Part shown: one piece after another, positions 37,617-45,956 of the stretch
How the letters are laid out: each line of letters begins with the position of its first letter
Numbering within the stretch: position 1 is the first letter of the stretch
DNA from: Streptomyces sp. CGMCC 4.7035
GTDB lineage: Bacteria; Actinomycetota; Actinomycetes; Streptomycetales; Streptomycetaceae
DNA: 64,000 nt
Direction: 5' to 3'
NCBI RefSeq assembly: GCF_031583065.1
Contig: NZ_CP134053.1
Coordinates: forward strand, 6,055,001-6,119,000
The notes under the pieces: model-generated
Told to the model about the DNA's origin: nothing
Seen by the model: only the letters and a program-made list of their open reading frames with translations
Database searches by the model: none
Program-made: the position numbers and the translations under genes

Positions 37617-38969
37617 CTACTGGTCGCGGTACATCTCCGCGACGAGGAACGCCAGGTCGAGGGACTGGCTGCGGTTCAGACGCGGGTCGCAGGCCGTCTC
37701 GTAGCGCTGGTGCAGATCGTCGACGAAGATCTCGTCGCCGCCGCCCACGCACTCGGTGACGTCGTCGCCGGTCAGCTCCACATGGATGCCGCCCGGGTGC
37801 GTGCCCAGCGCCTTGTGGACCTCGAAGAAGCCCTTGACCTCGTCGAGCACGTCGTCGAAGCGGCGGGTCTTGTGGCCGGAGGCCGCCTCGAAGGTGTTGC
37901 CGTGCATCGGGTCGGTCACCCAGGCCACCACCGCACCGGACGCCGTGACCTTTTCGACCAGCTCGGGGAGCTTGTCGCGGACCTTGTCGGCGCCCATGCG
38001 GACGATGAAGGTCACCCGGCCCGGCTCGCGCTCCGGGTCGAGACGGTCGATGTACTGAAGCGCCTCCTCGGCCGTCGTCGTCGGGCCGAGCTTGATGCCG
38101 ATCGGGTTGCGGATCTTCGAGGCGAACTCGATGTGCGCGCCGTCCAGCTGGCGGGTGCGCTCACCGATCCACACCATGTGCCCCGAGACGTCGTACAGCT
38201 GCCCGGTACGCGAGTCGACCCGGGTCAGGGCGGACTCGTAGTCGAGCAGCAGCGCCTCGTGCGAGGAGAAGAACTCGACGGTCTTGAACTCCTCCGGGTC
38301 GGCCCCGCAGGCGTGCATGAAGTTCAGCGCGTTGTCGATCTCCCGCGCGAGCTGCTCGTAGCGCTGCCCGGACGGCGACGACTTCACGAAGTCCTGGTTC
38401 CAGGCATGCACCTGGCGCAGGTCGGCGTAGCCGCCGGTGGTGAAGGCGCGCACCAGGTTGAGCGTCGAGGCGGACGCGTTGTACATCCGCTTCAGGCGCT
38501 CGGGGTCCGGGACGCGGGCCGTCTCGGTGAAGTCGAAGCCGTTGACGGAGTCGCCGCGGTAGGTCGGCAGGGTGACGCCGTCGCGGGTCTCGGTCGGCTT
38601 GGAGCGCGGCTTGGAGTACTGGCCGGCGATCCGGCCGACCTTCACGACCGGGACGGAGGCCGCGTACGTGAGCACGGCACCCATCTGGAGCAGGGTCTTG
38701 AGCTTCTGGCGGATGTGGTCGGCGGACACGGCGTCGAAGGCCTCGGCGCAGTCACCGCCCTGGAGCAGGAACGCCTCGCCCTTGGCGACGGCTCCCATCC
38801 GGGCGCGCAGCTGGTCGCACTCGCCCGCGAAGACGAGCGGCGGATACGACTCGAGGTCCGCGATCACTGCGCGCAGAGCCTCGGGGTCGGGGTACTCGGG
38901 CTGCTGCGCCGCGGGCAGGTCTCGCCAGGTGTTGCCAGCGCCGGGGCTGGTCTTAGCGTTCACGGTCAC
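37617..38969 (-). CDS. aroH: Class II (plant-type) DAHP synthase
   Basis: Joins phosphoenolpyruvate and erythrose 4-phosphate, the first step of aromatic amino-acid synthesis. 450 aa from GTG 38969. Class II features: LVFAGECDQLRARMG, FLLQGGDCAEAF, VGRIAGQYSKPRSKPTE, LPTYRGDSVNGFDF, FFSSHEALLLDYE, HMVWIGERTRQLDGAH, PIGIKLGPTT and WVTDPMHGNT. TAATGT (38982-38977) is seven bases before the GTG and no ribosome site is seen, so the mRNA is probably leaderless. The fused trpEG gene 2 kb away uses its downstream product chorismate. Confidence 0.96.
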   Translation of the reverse strand: MTVNAKTSPGAGNTWRDLPAAQQPEYPDPEALRAVIADLESYPPLVFAGECDQLRARMGAVAKGEAFLLQGGDCAEAFDAVSADHIRQKLKTLLQMGAVLTYAASVPVVKVGRIAGQYSKPRSKPTETRDGVTLPTYRGDSVNGFDFTETARVPDPERLKRMYNASASTLNLVRAFTTGGYADLRQVHAWNQDFVKSSPSGQRYEQLAREIDNALNFMHACGADPEEFKTVEFFSSHEALLLDYESALTRVDSRTGQLYDVSGHMVWIGERTRQLDGAHIEFASKIRNPIGIKLGPTTTAEEALQYIDRLDPEREPGRVTFIVRMGADKVRDKLPELVEKVTASGAVVAWVTDPMHGNTFEAASGHKTRRFDDVLDEVKGFFEVHKALGTHPGGIHVELTGDDVTECVGGGDEIFVDDLHQRYETACDPRLNRSQSLDLAFLVAEMYRDQ

Positions 38970-39131
38970 GACGTCAACATTACGGGGTCGTGTCGGGCGT
39001 CCCTTCACATGCTCATCAATTGAGACGGGCCGCGCTCGATCGACGGAACCCCGGCGGGGCCCGGAACGCCCTGGAGCGCCTGGATCCGAGTCCCCGCCGG
39101 AGCGTGGGTGACCGCTAGCGGCCGTCGTACG

Positions 39132-40631
39132 TCAGTGCAGGTTCTGCACGGCCGAGTCGGTGAAGCCGACGGCGAAGACCGAGCGCAGCGACAGGTTCGC
39201 CGAGGCGTTGTAGCCGTCGCAGGCGTTGCCGGCCTCCGAGACGGCCGGGAACTCGTACGGGTAGGAGGCCCGCAGCGAGGTGCCGGCGCAGATGCCCTCC
39301 GTCAGCCCCCACAGCTCGTCCACCTGGGTGGTGTCGAGCTTCGGCCAGTAGCTGAGCGCCTGCGGCGAGCCGACCGCCCAGTTGCCGCCGGAGCCGCAGC
39401 TGGTCACGGCCCGGGTGTCGCCCACCCAGGTGTGCGAGAACACGGCGGGCTTGGTGCCGCAGCCCTTGCTGAAGTCGAAGTTCAGCAGACCCGAGCTGTC
39501 CGTCCAGCTCATGCCGCCCTGGAGGCCCAGATAGCCGCCGGTCACGTAGGCGTCCTGGATCACGGTCTTGCCGCCGGACATGTTCAGCAGCCCCGGGTAG
39601 GTCGAGGCGCTCGTCGGGTTGAGCTGGTAGCGCACCACGCGCGCGCCGGTCGCCGAGCCGTACCACTCGCCGGTGACCAGCTTGTACGGGGAGCCGCCGG
39701 TCTTGTCGAGGGAGAGCCAGGAGTAGCAGAGCTGCTGCGCGTCCGGCGTCCCGTCGCCCGCGTCGGTGGCGCAGGAGTCCGGCGTGCCCGACTGCTGGTA
39801 GTAGTGGACCTCGGGCAGCACGTACGGGTAGCCGCAGGCGCTGGACTTGCCACCGCTGACGCCGTACGAGTTGAGGCCGGAGCCGTAGGTGTCGACCTTC
39901 GCCATCTTGTTGATGTCGAAGACCCGGATGCCGTGGGCCGTGTCGGTGACGTAGATGTAGTTCGCGTACCAGGCGATGCCGCCGCCATGGCCGGTGACGA
40001 ACTTGAAGTTCGAACCGCTGCTGGTCGGCTCGGCGAGCAGGACGTGGCGGTACTTGCCGGTGTCCCGGTCGATGAAGCTGAGCTTCAGCAGGTTGTTCGT
40101 CTTGCAGCCGTCATTGGCCTCGAGGTCGCCGGCCGCGTTGGTCTTGAACGTCTTGTAGTGCCAGACGACCGCCGTGACGTGCTTGCCCTGGATGGCCCCG
40201 TCGCCGCCGTCCGCGCTGCCGGTGGTGCTCATGCCCTGCGGGAACCAGCGCGGCGTGGTGTCGTCGGCGTGCGCCGAGGACCAGCACCAGGCGACCTTCT
40301 TGGTGACGGGCGGCAGCGCCTTCGTCTCGTCACCCGTACAGGAGCGCATGGAGCGCAGGTTCATCCAGGTGTCGGTGGCCCCGGACGAGTCCTTCGTGAA
40401 GTCGGTGGTGACGACGTCCGAGAGGTTGACGTGGTTCGTCAGGACGTTGTTGTAGAGGTTGTTCGTGTCCGACGTGTAGTCGGTGTCGGTCATCTTGAAC
40501 TGGTCGGTGCCCAGCGTCATCTTCGACACGACCGCGCCGTCGGCGACCGCGGACTGTCCGGTGAGCCCGGCGAACACAGCGGCTGTCGCGGTAATGACCG
40601 CAAGGGATTTGAATCTCCGTATGAGTGCCAC
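39132..40631 (-). CDS. Secreted protein, possibly beta-propeller, function unknown
   Basis: 499 aa from GTG 40631, chosen because GGAAGG lies six bases upstream; a second GTG is two codons earlier. A signal peptide (VALIRRFKSL, hydrophobic core AVITATAAVFAGLTG) ends at AVA-DG, residue 30. The mature part has repeated strands of the kind seen in propellers: HVTAVVWHYKTF, LLKLSFIDRDTGKYRHVLL, GGIAWYANYIYVTDTAHGIRVFDI, YSWLSLDKTGGSPYKLVTGEW. It has eight or more Cys, likely disulfide-bonded. I do not recognise a catalytic motif. Not obviously linked to aromatic synthesis, in spite of lying between aroH and trpEG. Confidence 0.75.
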   Translation of the reverse strand: MALIRRFKSLAVITATAAVFAGLTGQSAVADGAVVSKMTLGTDQFKMTDTDYTSDTNNLYNNVLTNHVNLSDVVTTDFTKDSSGATDTWMNLRSMRSCTGDETKALPPVTKKVAWCWSSAHADDTTPRWFPQGMSTTGSADGGDGAIQGKHVTAVVWHYKTFKTNAAGDLEANDGCKTNNLLKLSFIDRDTGKYRHVLLAEPTSSGSNFKFVTGHGGGIAWYANYIYVTDTAHGIRVFDINKMAKVDTYGSGLNSYGVSGGKSSACGYPYVLPEVHYYQQSGTPDSCATDAGDGTPDAQQLCYSWLSLDKTGGSPYKLVTGEWYGSATGARVVRYQLNPTSASTYPGLLNMSGGKTVIQDAYVTGGYLGLQGGMSWTDSSGLLNFDFSKGCGTKPAVFSHTWVGDTRAVTSCGSGGNWAVGSPQALSYWPKLDTTQVDELWGLTEGICAGTSLRASYPYEFPAVSEAGNACDGYNASANLSLRSVFAVGFTDSAVQNLH

Positions 40632-40749
40632 ATGCACCCTTCCAGTAGGTGAACGCGACATGTCCCGTCCGGAACATGCCAAAGCAGAAGGTGATCATAG
40701 GCGGGGCACGGGTGGGGTGGACGGCGCGGCATGGGGTAGGGTGCGGCGC

Positions 40750-40806
40750 ATGTTTGCGCACTCGAACCAGAACTGGTGGTGGACCGCTCATCCGGCGGCC
40801 CACTGA
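40750..40806 (+). CDS. trpL: trp operon leader peptide (three consecutive Trp)
   Basis: MFAHSNQNWWWTAHPAAH, 18 aa, ATG 40750 to TGA 40806. Three Trp codons in a row (40774-40782) are the sensor of a ribosome-mediated attenuator. GGTAGGGTGCGGCGC upstream contains a weak ribosome site. The gene is followed at once by the antiterminator and terminator stems before trpEG, as in S. venezuelae trpE(G), where attenuation was described. Confidence 0.92.
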   Translation: MFAHSNQNWWWTAHPAAH

Positions 40807-40861
40807 CTGCGCGTACGCAAAACTTCGCGAAGGCCGCCCGAGGGGCGGCCTTCGGTGTTTT
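40794..40861 (+). promoter_or_regulatory. trp attenuator (antiterminator and terminator)
   Basis: The terminator is CGAAGGCCGCCC (40828-40839) with GGGCGGCCTTCG (40843-40854), a perfect 12-bp stem with a 3-base loop, followed by GTGTTTT. GGCGGCC (40794-40800), just after the Trp codons, can pair with GGCCGCC (40832-40838) in the left arm of the terminator and so prevent it. A ribosome stalled at the Trp codons would leave this pairing free, allowing trpEG transcription. Confidence 0.88.
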
Positions 40862-40909
40862 CGCATCCCGGCCGTTCCTCTCCGACTGACCACCGAGGGA
40901 AGAGGAACG

Positions 40910-42796
40910 ATGGATCTGAACCGACTGCTCGACGAGGACCGCCCGTTCGCGCTGCTGCGCCGCCGCACCCCCGGCCACGACCAGGACCTCGTCGAGGTGC
41001 TGATCGGCCCGGTCAGTACGTACGACCGCCTCGCGGACCTCCCCGACGAGGGCCTCGCGCTCGTCCCCTACCGTCAGATCCGCGAGCGCGGCTTCGACGT
41101 CCGCGACGACGGCACGCCTTTGCTGGCGCTCAGCCCCGAGGAGTCGTACGCACTCCCCCTGGACGAGGCGCTCTCCCAGCTCCCCCGGCACGACGTCCGC
41201 GTCGAGGACGGCGGCTTCGACGTCGCCGACGAGGAGTACGCGCGGATCGTCGGGCGGGTCCTGGACGAGGAGATCGGGCGCGGCGAGGGCGCGAACTTCG
41301 TGATCCGGCGGACGTACGAGGGAGAGATCCCGGGGTTCGGCCGATCCGACGCCCTCGCGCTGTTCCGGCGGCTGCTGGTCGGTGAGCGGGGCGCGTACTG
41401 GACGTTCGTCGTGCACACCGGGGACCGCACGCTGGTCGGGGCCAGTCCTGAGGTGCATGTGCGGATGGCCGGGGGCACCGTGGTGATGAACCCCATCAGC
41501 GGCACGTACCGTTACCCGGCCGACGGCCCGACGCCCGAGGACCTGCTCGCCTTCCTCGCCGACGGCAAGGAGATCGAGGAGCTGTCGATGGTCGTCGACG
41601 AGGAGCTCAAGATGATGTGCACGGTCGGCGACATGGGCGGGGTCGTCGTCGGACCGCGGCTGAAGGAGATGGCTCATCTCGCGCACACGGAGTACGAGTT
41701 GCGGGGCAAGTCCACCCTCGATGTGCGCGAGGTGCTGAAGGAGACCATGTTCGCGGCGACCGTCACCGGCTCGCCCGTGCAGAACGCCTGCCGGGTGATC
41801 GAGCGCCACGAGGTCGGGGGCCGGGGCTACTACGCGGGCGCGCTCGCGCTGCTCGGGAGGGACGCCGGAGGCGCGCAGACCCTCGACTCCCCCATCCTCA
41901 TCCGGACCGCGGACATCGACGCGGGCGGACGGCTACGGGTGCCGGTCGGCGCCACGCTCGTCCGGGGCTCGGATCCGGCGAGCGAGGTCGCGGAGACACA
42001 CGCCAAGGCGGCCGGGGTGCTGGCGGCGCTGGGGGTGCGTCCGGCCCGGCCGCGCGAGGAGCACGTACGGCCGAGGCTGGCGGACGACCCGCGGGTGCGG
42101 GAGGCGCTCGACGGGCGGCGGGCCTCGCTGGCGCCGTTCTGGCTGCGGATGCAGGACCGGGGCTCGGACCTCACCGGGCACGCCTTCGTCGTCGACGGCG
42201 AGGACACCTTCACCGCGATGCTCGCGCACGTCCTCAGGTCGTCGGGCCTTGAGGTGACCGTACGGCGCTACGACGAACCGGGGCTGCGGGAGGCGGTGCT
42301 CGCGCACGAGGGACCGGTGGTCCTGGGCCCGGGACCGGGTGACCCGTCGGACATGACCGACCCCAAGATGCGGTTTCTGCGGGAGCTGACCGCGGAGGTC
42401 CTCCGGGACCACCGGCACGGGGTCCTCGGGGTCTGCCTGGGCCACGAGCTGATCGCGGCCGAGATGGGCCTGGAGATCGTACGCAAGGAAGTGCCGTACC
42501 AGGGCGCACAGACGGAGATCGACCTGTTCGGGCGGCGCGAGACCGTCGGCTTCTACAACAGCTTCGTGGCACGCTGCGACGACGAGACGGCGGCGGAGCT
42601 GGCCGCGCACGGCGTCGAGGTGAGCCGCAGCGACAAACGGGAGGTGCACGCCTTGCGCGGGCCGGGGTTCGCGGGCGTCCAGTTCCACCCCGAGTCGGTG
42701 CTGTCGGTGGGCGGCGCCGCCGTCGTGCGGGAGCTGCTGGGTCAGCCGGCCGCCGTGGGCACGAGCACGTTCTCGGAGCGGCGGCCGGCCCTGTAG
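40910..42796 (+). CDS. trpE: Fused anthranilate synthase TrpE-TrpG
   Basis: Converts chorismate and glutamine to anthranilate. 628 aa in one chain. The chorismate-binding half has FVIRRTYEGEIPGFG, VGASPEVHVRMAGG, NPISGTYRYPADGP, DEELKMMCTVGDMG and ATVTGSPVQNACRVI. The glutamine amidotransferase half begins near residue 440 and shows VVLGPGPGDPSDM, GVLGVCLGHELIA (nucleophile Cys) and GVQFHPESVLS (His-Glu). Strong ribosome site GAGGGAAGAGG. Fused TrpEG occurs in Streptomyces and rhizobia. The last 55 bases overlap the convergent dehydrogenase gene. Confidence 0.95.
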   Translation: MDLNRLLDEDRPFALLRRRTPGHDQDLVEVLIGPVSTYDRLADLPDEGLALVPYRQIRERGFDVRDDGTPLLALSPEESYALPLDEALSQLPRHDVRVEDGGFDVADEEYARIVGRVLDEEIGRGEGANFVIRRTYEGEIPGFGRSDALALFRRLLVGERGAYWTFVVHTGDRTLVGASPEVHVRMAGGTVVMNPISGTYRYPADGPTPEDLLAFLADGKEIEELSMVVDEELKMMCTVGDMGGVVVGPRLKEMAHLAHTEYELRGKSTLDVREVLKETMFAATVTGSPVQNACRVIERHEVGGRGYYAGALALLGRDAGGAQTLDSPILIRTADIDAGGRLRVPVGATLVRGSDPASEVAETHAKAAGVLAALGVRPARPREEHVRPRLADDPRVREALDGRRASLAPFWLRMQDRGSDLTGHAFVVDGEDTFTAMLAHVLRSSGLEVTVRRYDEPGLREAVLAHEGPVVLGPGPGDPSDMTDPKMRFLRELTAEVLRDHRHGVLGVCLGHELIAAEMGLEIVRKEVPYQGAQTEIDLFGRRETVGFYNSFVARCDDETAAELAAHGVEVSRSDKREVHALRGPGFAGVQFHPESVLSVGGAAVVRELLGQPAAVGTSTFSERRPAL

Positions 42797-43743
42797 TCGA
42801 GGACGTTGTGCACCGTGGCGTCGATGATCTGGGTGACGGCGTCCTCGGTGTAGTACGCCTGGTGGGACGTGACCAGGACGTTCGGGAAGGTGACGAGGCG
42901 GGCCAGCGTGTCGTCCTCGACGGGTTCCAGGGACTTGTCGAGGAAGAACAGGCCCGCCTCCGCCTCGTACACGTCGAGGCCGACGCCGGTGAAACGGCCC
43001 GCGCGCAACTCGGCGACAAGGGCCTTGGTGTCGATGAGGCCGCCGCGGCTGGAGTTCACCAGGATCGCGTCGTCCTTCATGGCGCGCAGCGCGGCGGCGT
43101 CGATGAGGTGGGTGGTCTCCGGCATGAGGGGAACATGCAGGCTGACCAGGTCGGACTCGGCGAGCAGCGCCTCCTTGGAGACGTACTTCATGCCGAGGGC
43201 GGCGCAGGCCGGGTTCTCGACGACGTCCCAGCCGAGGAGGTTCATGCCGAAGCCGTGGGCGATCCGGGTGAACGCCTCGCCGATCTTGCCGGTGCCGAGG
43301 ACTCCGGCGGTGCGGCCGTGCATGTCGCGGCCCATCAGGCCGTCGAGACGGAAGTCGAAGTCGCGGGTGCGGTTGGAGGCGCGGACGACGCGGCGGTTGA
43401 CGGCCATGCCGAGGGTCCAGGCGAACTCGGCGACGGAGTACGGCGAGTAGTACGAGACCCGGGCGACCGTCATGCCGAGGCGTTCGGCGACCTGGAGGTC
43501 GATGTTGTTGAAGCCGGTGGAGCGCTGGGCGATCATCTGCGTGCCGCCGACGGCGAGGGTCTGCAGGACGCGGTGGCCGAGAGCGCAGTTCACGCTGGTG
43601 CAGACGATGTCGTGGCCGACGGCGATGGGGGCGGTGTCCTCGTTGAGGAACACATCGAGACAACGGATGTCGTGATGCCCCGCGAAGGCCTTCTCCAGCA
43701 GGGGCTTCTCATCGGCCTGCACACCGAACGCGAGGATCTCCAC
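42742..43743 (-). CDS. D-2-hydroxyacid dehydrogenase (D-lactate-dehydrogenase-like)
   Basis: NAD-dependent reduction of a 2-keto acid, cytoplasmic. 333 aa from GTG 43743 behind GGAGGG. The dinucleotide motif is TAGVLGTGKIGEAFTRIA. Catalytic residues are seen in NSSRGGLIDT (Arg), VYEAEAGLFF (Glu) and VTSHQAYYTEDA (His). IAQRSTGFNNIDL and VARVSYYSPYSVAEFAW are typical of the D-LDH subgroup. The C terminus VLVPTAAG is encoded within the end of trpEG on the other strand. pfkA is upstream on the same strand with a 158-base gap. Confidence 0.93.
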   Translation of the reverse strand: MEILAFGVQADEKPLLEKAFAGHHDIRCLDVFLNEDTAPIAVGHDIVCTSVNCALGHRVLQTLAVGGTQMIAQRSTGFNNIDLQVAERLGMTVARVSYYSPYSVAEFAWTLGMAVNRRVVRASNRTRDFDFRLDGLMGRDMHGRTAGVLGTGKIGEAFTRIAHGFGMNLLGWDVVENPACAALGMKYVSKEALLAESDLVSLHVPLMPETTHLIDAAALRAMKDDAILVNSSRGGLIDTKALVAELRAGRFTGVGLDVYEAEAGLFFLDKSLEPVEDDTLARLVTFPNVLVTSHQAYYTEDAVTQIIDATVHNVLDYRAGRRSENVLVPTAAG

Positions 43744-43901
43744 GGGGCCCTCCGGGGGTTTGGCCGGGGATGTCTGGTACTGGCGAATATACGGGGGCGG
43801 AGCGGGTGCCCCCGGATCGGCGTGGGGGTGGTGGGCGGAAGCCGGCGCCGCCCCGGTCGGGTTCGGCGGCGCCGGTGTGGGGCCCGCTGAGCCGGCAGGC
43901 G

Positions 43902-44930
43902 TCAGCCGAAGAAGACGCCGACCTCGTCGTACAGCTTCGGGTCGACCGTCTTCAGCTTGGCCGTGGCCTCCGAGATCGGGACTCGGACGATGTCCGTGCC
44001 GCGCAGCGCGACCATCTTGCCGAAGTCGCCGTCGCGGACCGCCTCGATGGCGTGCAGGCCGAAGCGGGTGGCGAGCCAGCGGTCGAAGGCGCTGGGCGTG
44101 CCGCCGCGCTGGACGTGCCCGAGGACAGTCGTACGGGCCTCCTTGCCCGTCCGCCGCTCGATCTCCTTGGCCAGCCATTCACCGACCCCCGAGAGGCGGA
44201 CGTGCCCGAACGAGTCCAGCGACTCGTCCTTCAGCACCATGTCGCCGTCCTTCGGCGTCGCCCCCTCGGCCACGACCACGATCGGGGCGTAGGAGGCCTT
44301 GAAGCGGGACGTCACCCACGCGCACACCTGGTCGACGTCGAAGCGCTGCTCGGGGATGAGGATCACGTTGGCGCCGCCCGCCAGGCCCGAGTGGATCGCG
44401 ATCCAGCCCGCGTGGCGGCCCATCACCTCCACCACCAGCACCCGCATGTGCGACTCCGCCGTGGTGTGCAGACGGTCGATCGCCTCGGTCGCGATGTTGA
44501 CGGCGGTGTCGAAGCCGAAGGTGTAGTCCGTGGCGGACAGGTCGTTGTCGATGGTCTTCGGCACGCCGACGACCTGGACGCCGTACTCGTCGGCCAGCCG
44601 CGCCGCGACCCCCAGGGTGTCCTCGCCGCCGATCGCGACGAGCGCGTCGACCTCCTCCTTGGCGAGGTTCTCCTTGATGCGGCGGATGCCGTTCTCCTGC
44701 TTGAGCGGATTGGTGCGCGAGGAGCCGAGGATCGTGCCGCCACGCGGCAGGATGCCGCGCACGGCGGGGATGTCGAGCCGGACGGTGTCGCCTTCGAGGG
44801 GACCCCGCCAGCCGTCCCGGAAGCCGACGAAGTCGTAGCCGTACTCCTGCACGCCCTTACGGACGACGCCCCGGATGACGGCGTTGAGCCCGGGGCAGTC
44901 GCCGCCTCCGGTCAGTACTCCGACCCGCAT
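43902..44930 (-). CDS. pfkA: 6-phosphofructokinase
   Basis: Phosphorylates fructose 6-phosphate at C1. 342 aa from ATG 44930 (MRVGVLTGGGDCPGLNAVIRG) with AAGGGA seven bases upstream. Substrate and phosphoryl motifs: ILPRGGTILGSSRTNP, VALVAIGGEDTLG, VGVPKTIDNDLSATDYTFGFDTA, VEVMGRHAGWIA and ERRTGKEARTTVLGHVQRGG. GGED and PKTIDND have Asp and Lys where E. coli PfkA has Gly and Gly; these residues are linked to pyrophosphate use, although Streptomyces enzymes of this group are described as ATP-dependent. Donor is therefore left open. Confidence 0.93.
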   Translation of the reverse strand: MRVGVLTGGGDCPGLNAVIRGVVRKGVQEYGYDFVGFRDGWRGPLEGDTVRLDIPAVRGILPRGGTILGSSRTNPLKQENGIRRIKENLAKEEVDALVAIGGEDTLGVAARLADEYGVQVVGVPKTIDNDLSATDYTFGFDTAVNIATEAIDRLHTTAESHMRVLVVEVMGRHAGWIAIHSGLAGGANVILIPEQRFDVDQVCAWVTSRFKASYAPIVVVAEGATPKDGDMVLKDESLDSFGHVRLSGVGEWLAKEIERRTGKEARTTVLGHVQRGGTPSAFDRWLATRFGLHAIEAVRDGDFGKMVALRGTDIVRVPISEATAKLKTVDPKLYDEVGVFFG

Positions 44931-45082
44931 GGAAATATCCCTTCGCCGCGGTTGCGTGATGCGGGTCACGCTAATGGTGACCCACGTCACTTCGGCATGG
45001 CGCGGGAGGTCAATTCCGGTGAAATGTCGGGTAGTTGATCACGACAAATCCACCCGAAGGTGTGAAGCCGTGACTACGGTTC

Positions 45083-45147
45083 ACTCGCTTTGCTCGGCTT
45101 GCTCGGCTTGCTCGGCTTGCTCGGCTTGCTCGGCTTGCTCGCCTTAC
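45083..45147. repeat. 9-bp tandem repeat at the end of the response regulator gene
   Basis: gctcggctt is present five times without change (45092-45136), with diverged units on both sides (tcgctttgc, gctcgccttac). The left end of the repeat is outside any gene; the right end runs up to the TAA stop of the regulator (45144-45146). The rest of 44931-45082 shows GTGACCCACGTCAC, a partial palindrome at about 44978. Confidence 0.9.
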
Positions 45148-45836
45148 TCGCCGTCGAGTCCCCGCTCGATCGCGTACCGCACCAGTTCCACCCTGTTGTG
45201 CAGCTGGAGCTTGCCCAGGGTGTTCTGGACGTGGTTCTGGACCGTGCGGTGCGAGATCACCAGGCGCTCGGCTATCTGCTTGTAGCTCAGGCCCTTGGCG
45301 ACCAGCCGCAGCACCTCGGTCTCGCGGTCGGTGAGCCGGGGTGCCTTGGGCTCGTCGGCGCCCGCGGCGGGGGCCGGTTCGGAGGCGAGGCGACGGTACT
45401 CGCCCAGGACCAGGCCCGCGAGGCCAGGTGTGAACACCGGGTCGCCGACGGCCGTGCGGCGCACCGCGTCGATCAGCTCCTCCGTGGAGGCCGACTTCAG
45501 CAGATAGCCCGTCGCACCGGACTTCACCGCCTCCAGCACGTCCGCGTGCTCGCCGCTCGCCGACAGCACCAGGACCCGCAACGCCGGGTTGCCGCCGACG
45601 AGTTCCTTGCAGACCTGGACGCCGGGCTTCGCGGGCAGGTTCAGGTCCAGGACGAGGACATCGGGCGCGGCGGCCTGGGCGCGCCGCACCGCCTGCGCGC
45701 CGTCGCCCGCGGTGGCGACCACGTCGAAGCCGGACTCGGTCAGGTCGCGGGCGACGGCGTCGCGCCACATGGGGTGGTCGTCGACCACCATGACCTTGAT
45801 CGGAGCCCGCCGCCCGTCGGCACTCTCCGCCGTCAT
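45144..45836 (-). CDS. NarL/LuxR-family response regulator
   Basis: 230 aa. Receiver domain in residues 13-130: VMVVDDHPMWRDAV, phosphoacceptor Asp64 in DVLVLDLNLPAK, VLVLSASGEH and GYLLKSAS with the conserved Lys. The LuxR-type HTH is at about 163-218 (LTDRETEVLRLVAKGLSYKQ ... RTVQNHVQNTLGKLQLHNR). It is the second half of a two-component system whose kinase precedes it on the same strand. Its ATG overlaps the stop of a 40-codon micro-ORF. Targets unknown. Confidence 0.93.
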   Translation of the reverse strand: MTAESADGRRAPIKVMVVDDHPMWRDAVARDLTESGFDVVATAGDGAQAVRRAQAAAPDVLVLDLNLPAKPGVQVCKELVGGNPALRVLVLSASGEHADVLEAVKSGATGYLLKSASTEELIDAVRRTAVGDPVFTPGLAGLVLGEYRRLASEPAPAAGADEPKAPRLTDRETEVLRLVAKGLSYKQIAERLVISHRTVQNHVQNTLGKLQLHNRVELVRYAIERGLDGE

Positions 45837-45955
45837 CGCCCCTCCGTCCTCGTCGCGGCCGCCGGGCCCGTGGCCCGCTTGACTCCCGCCGTCATCCCCG
45901 CCGTCATCCCCGCCGTCATCCCCGCCGTCATCCCCGCCGTCATCCCCACCGTCAT
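45833..45955 (-). CDS. Possible micro-ORF of MTAG repeats between kinase and regulator
   Basis: An uninterrupted 40-codon frame reads (MTVG)(MTAG)x5 then VKRATGPAAATRTEGR. Its first ATG (45955) overlaps the kinase TGA as ATGA, and its TGA (45833-45835) overlaps the regulator ATG as ATGA. It is encoded by six copies of a 12-bp unit with its own GGGG-ATG in every copy, resembling the start of the regulator (GGGGCGATGACGGCGG). It could be a translated coupler that carries ribosomes from kinase to regulator, or just a minisatellite. Not proven to be expressed. Confidence 0.4.
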   Translation of the reverse strand: MTVGMTAGMTAGMTAGMTAGMTAGVKRATGPAAATRTEGR

Positions 45956-45956
45956 C
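45887..45956. repeat. 12-bp minisatellite gtcatccccgcc
   Basis: gtcat recurs at 45891, 45903, 45915, 45927, 45939 and 45951, a strict 12-base period. It fills most of the 115-base gap between the histidine kinase stop and the regulator start. Copy-number change would add or remove four codons and one ATG without changing frame. Confidence 0.95.

Noticed and set aside
45083..45956. CRISPR arrays suggested by repeated units
   Set aside because: Units are 9 and 12 bases, directly tandem with no unique spacers; no cas genes.
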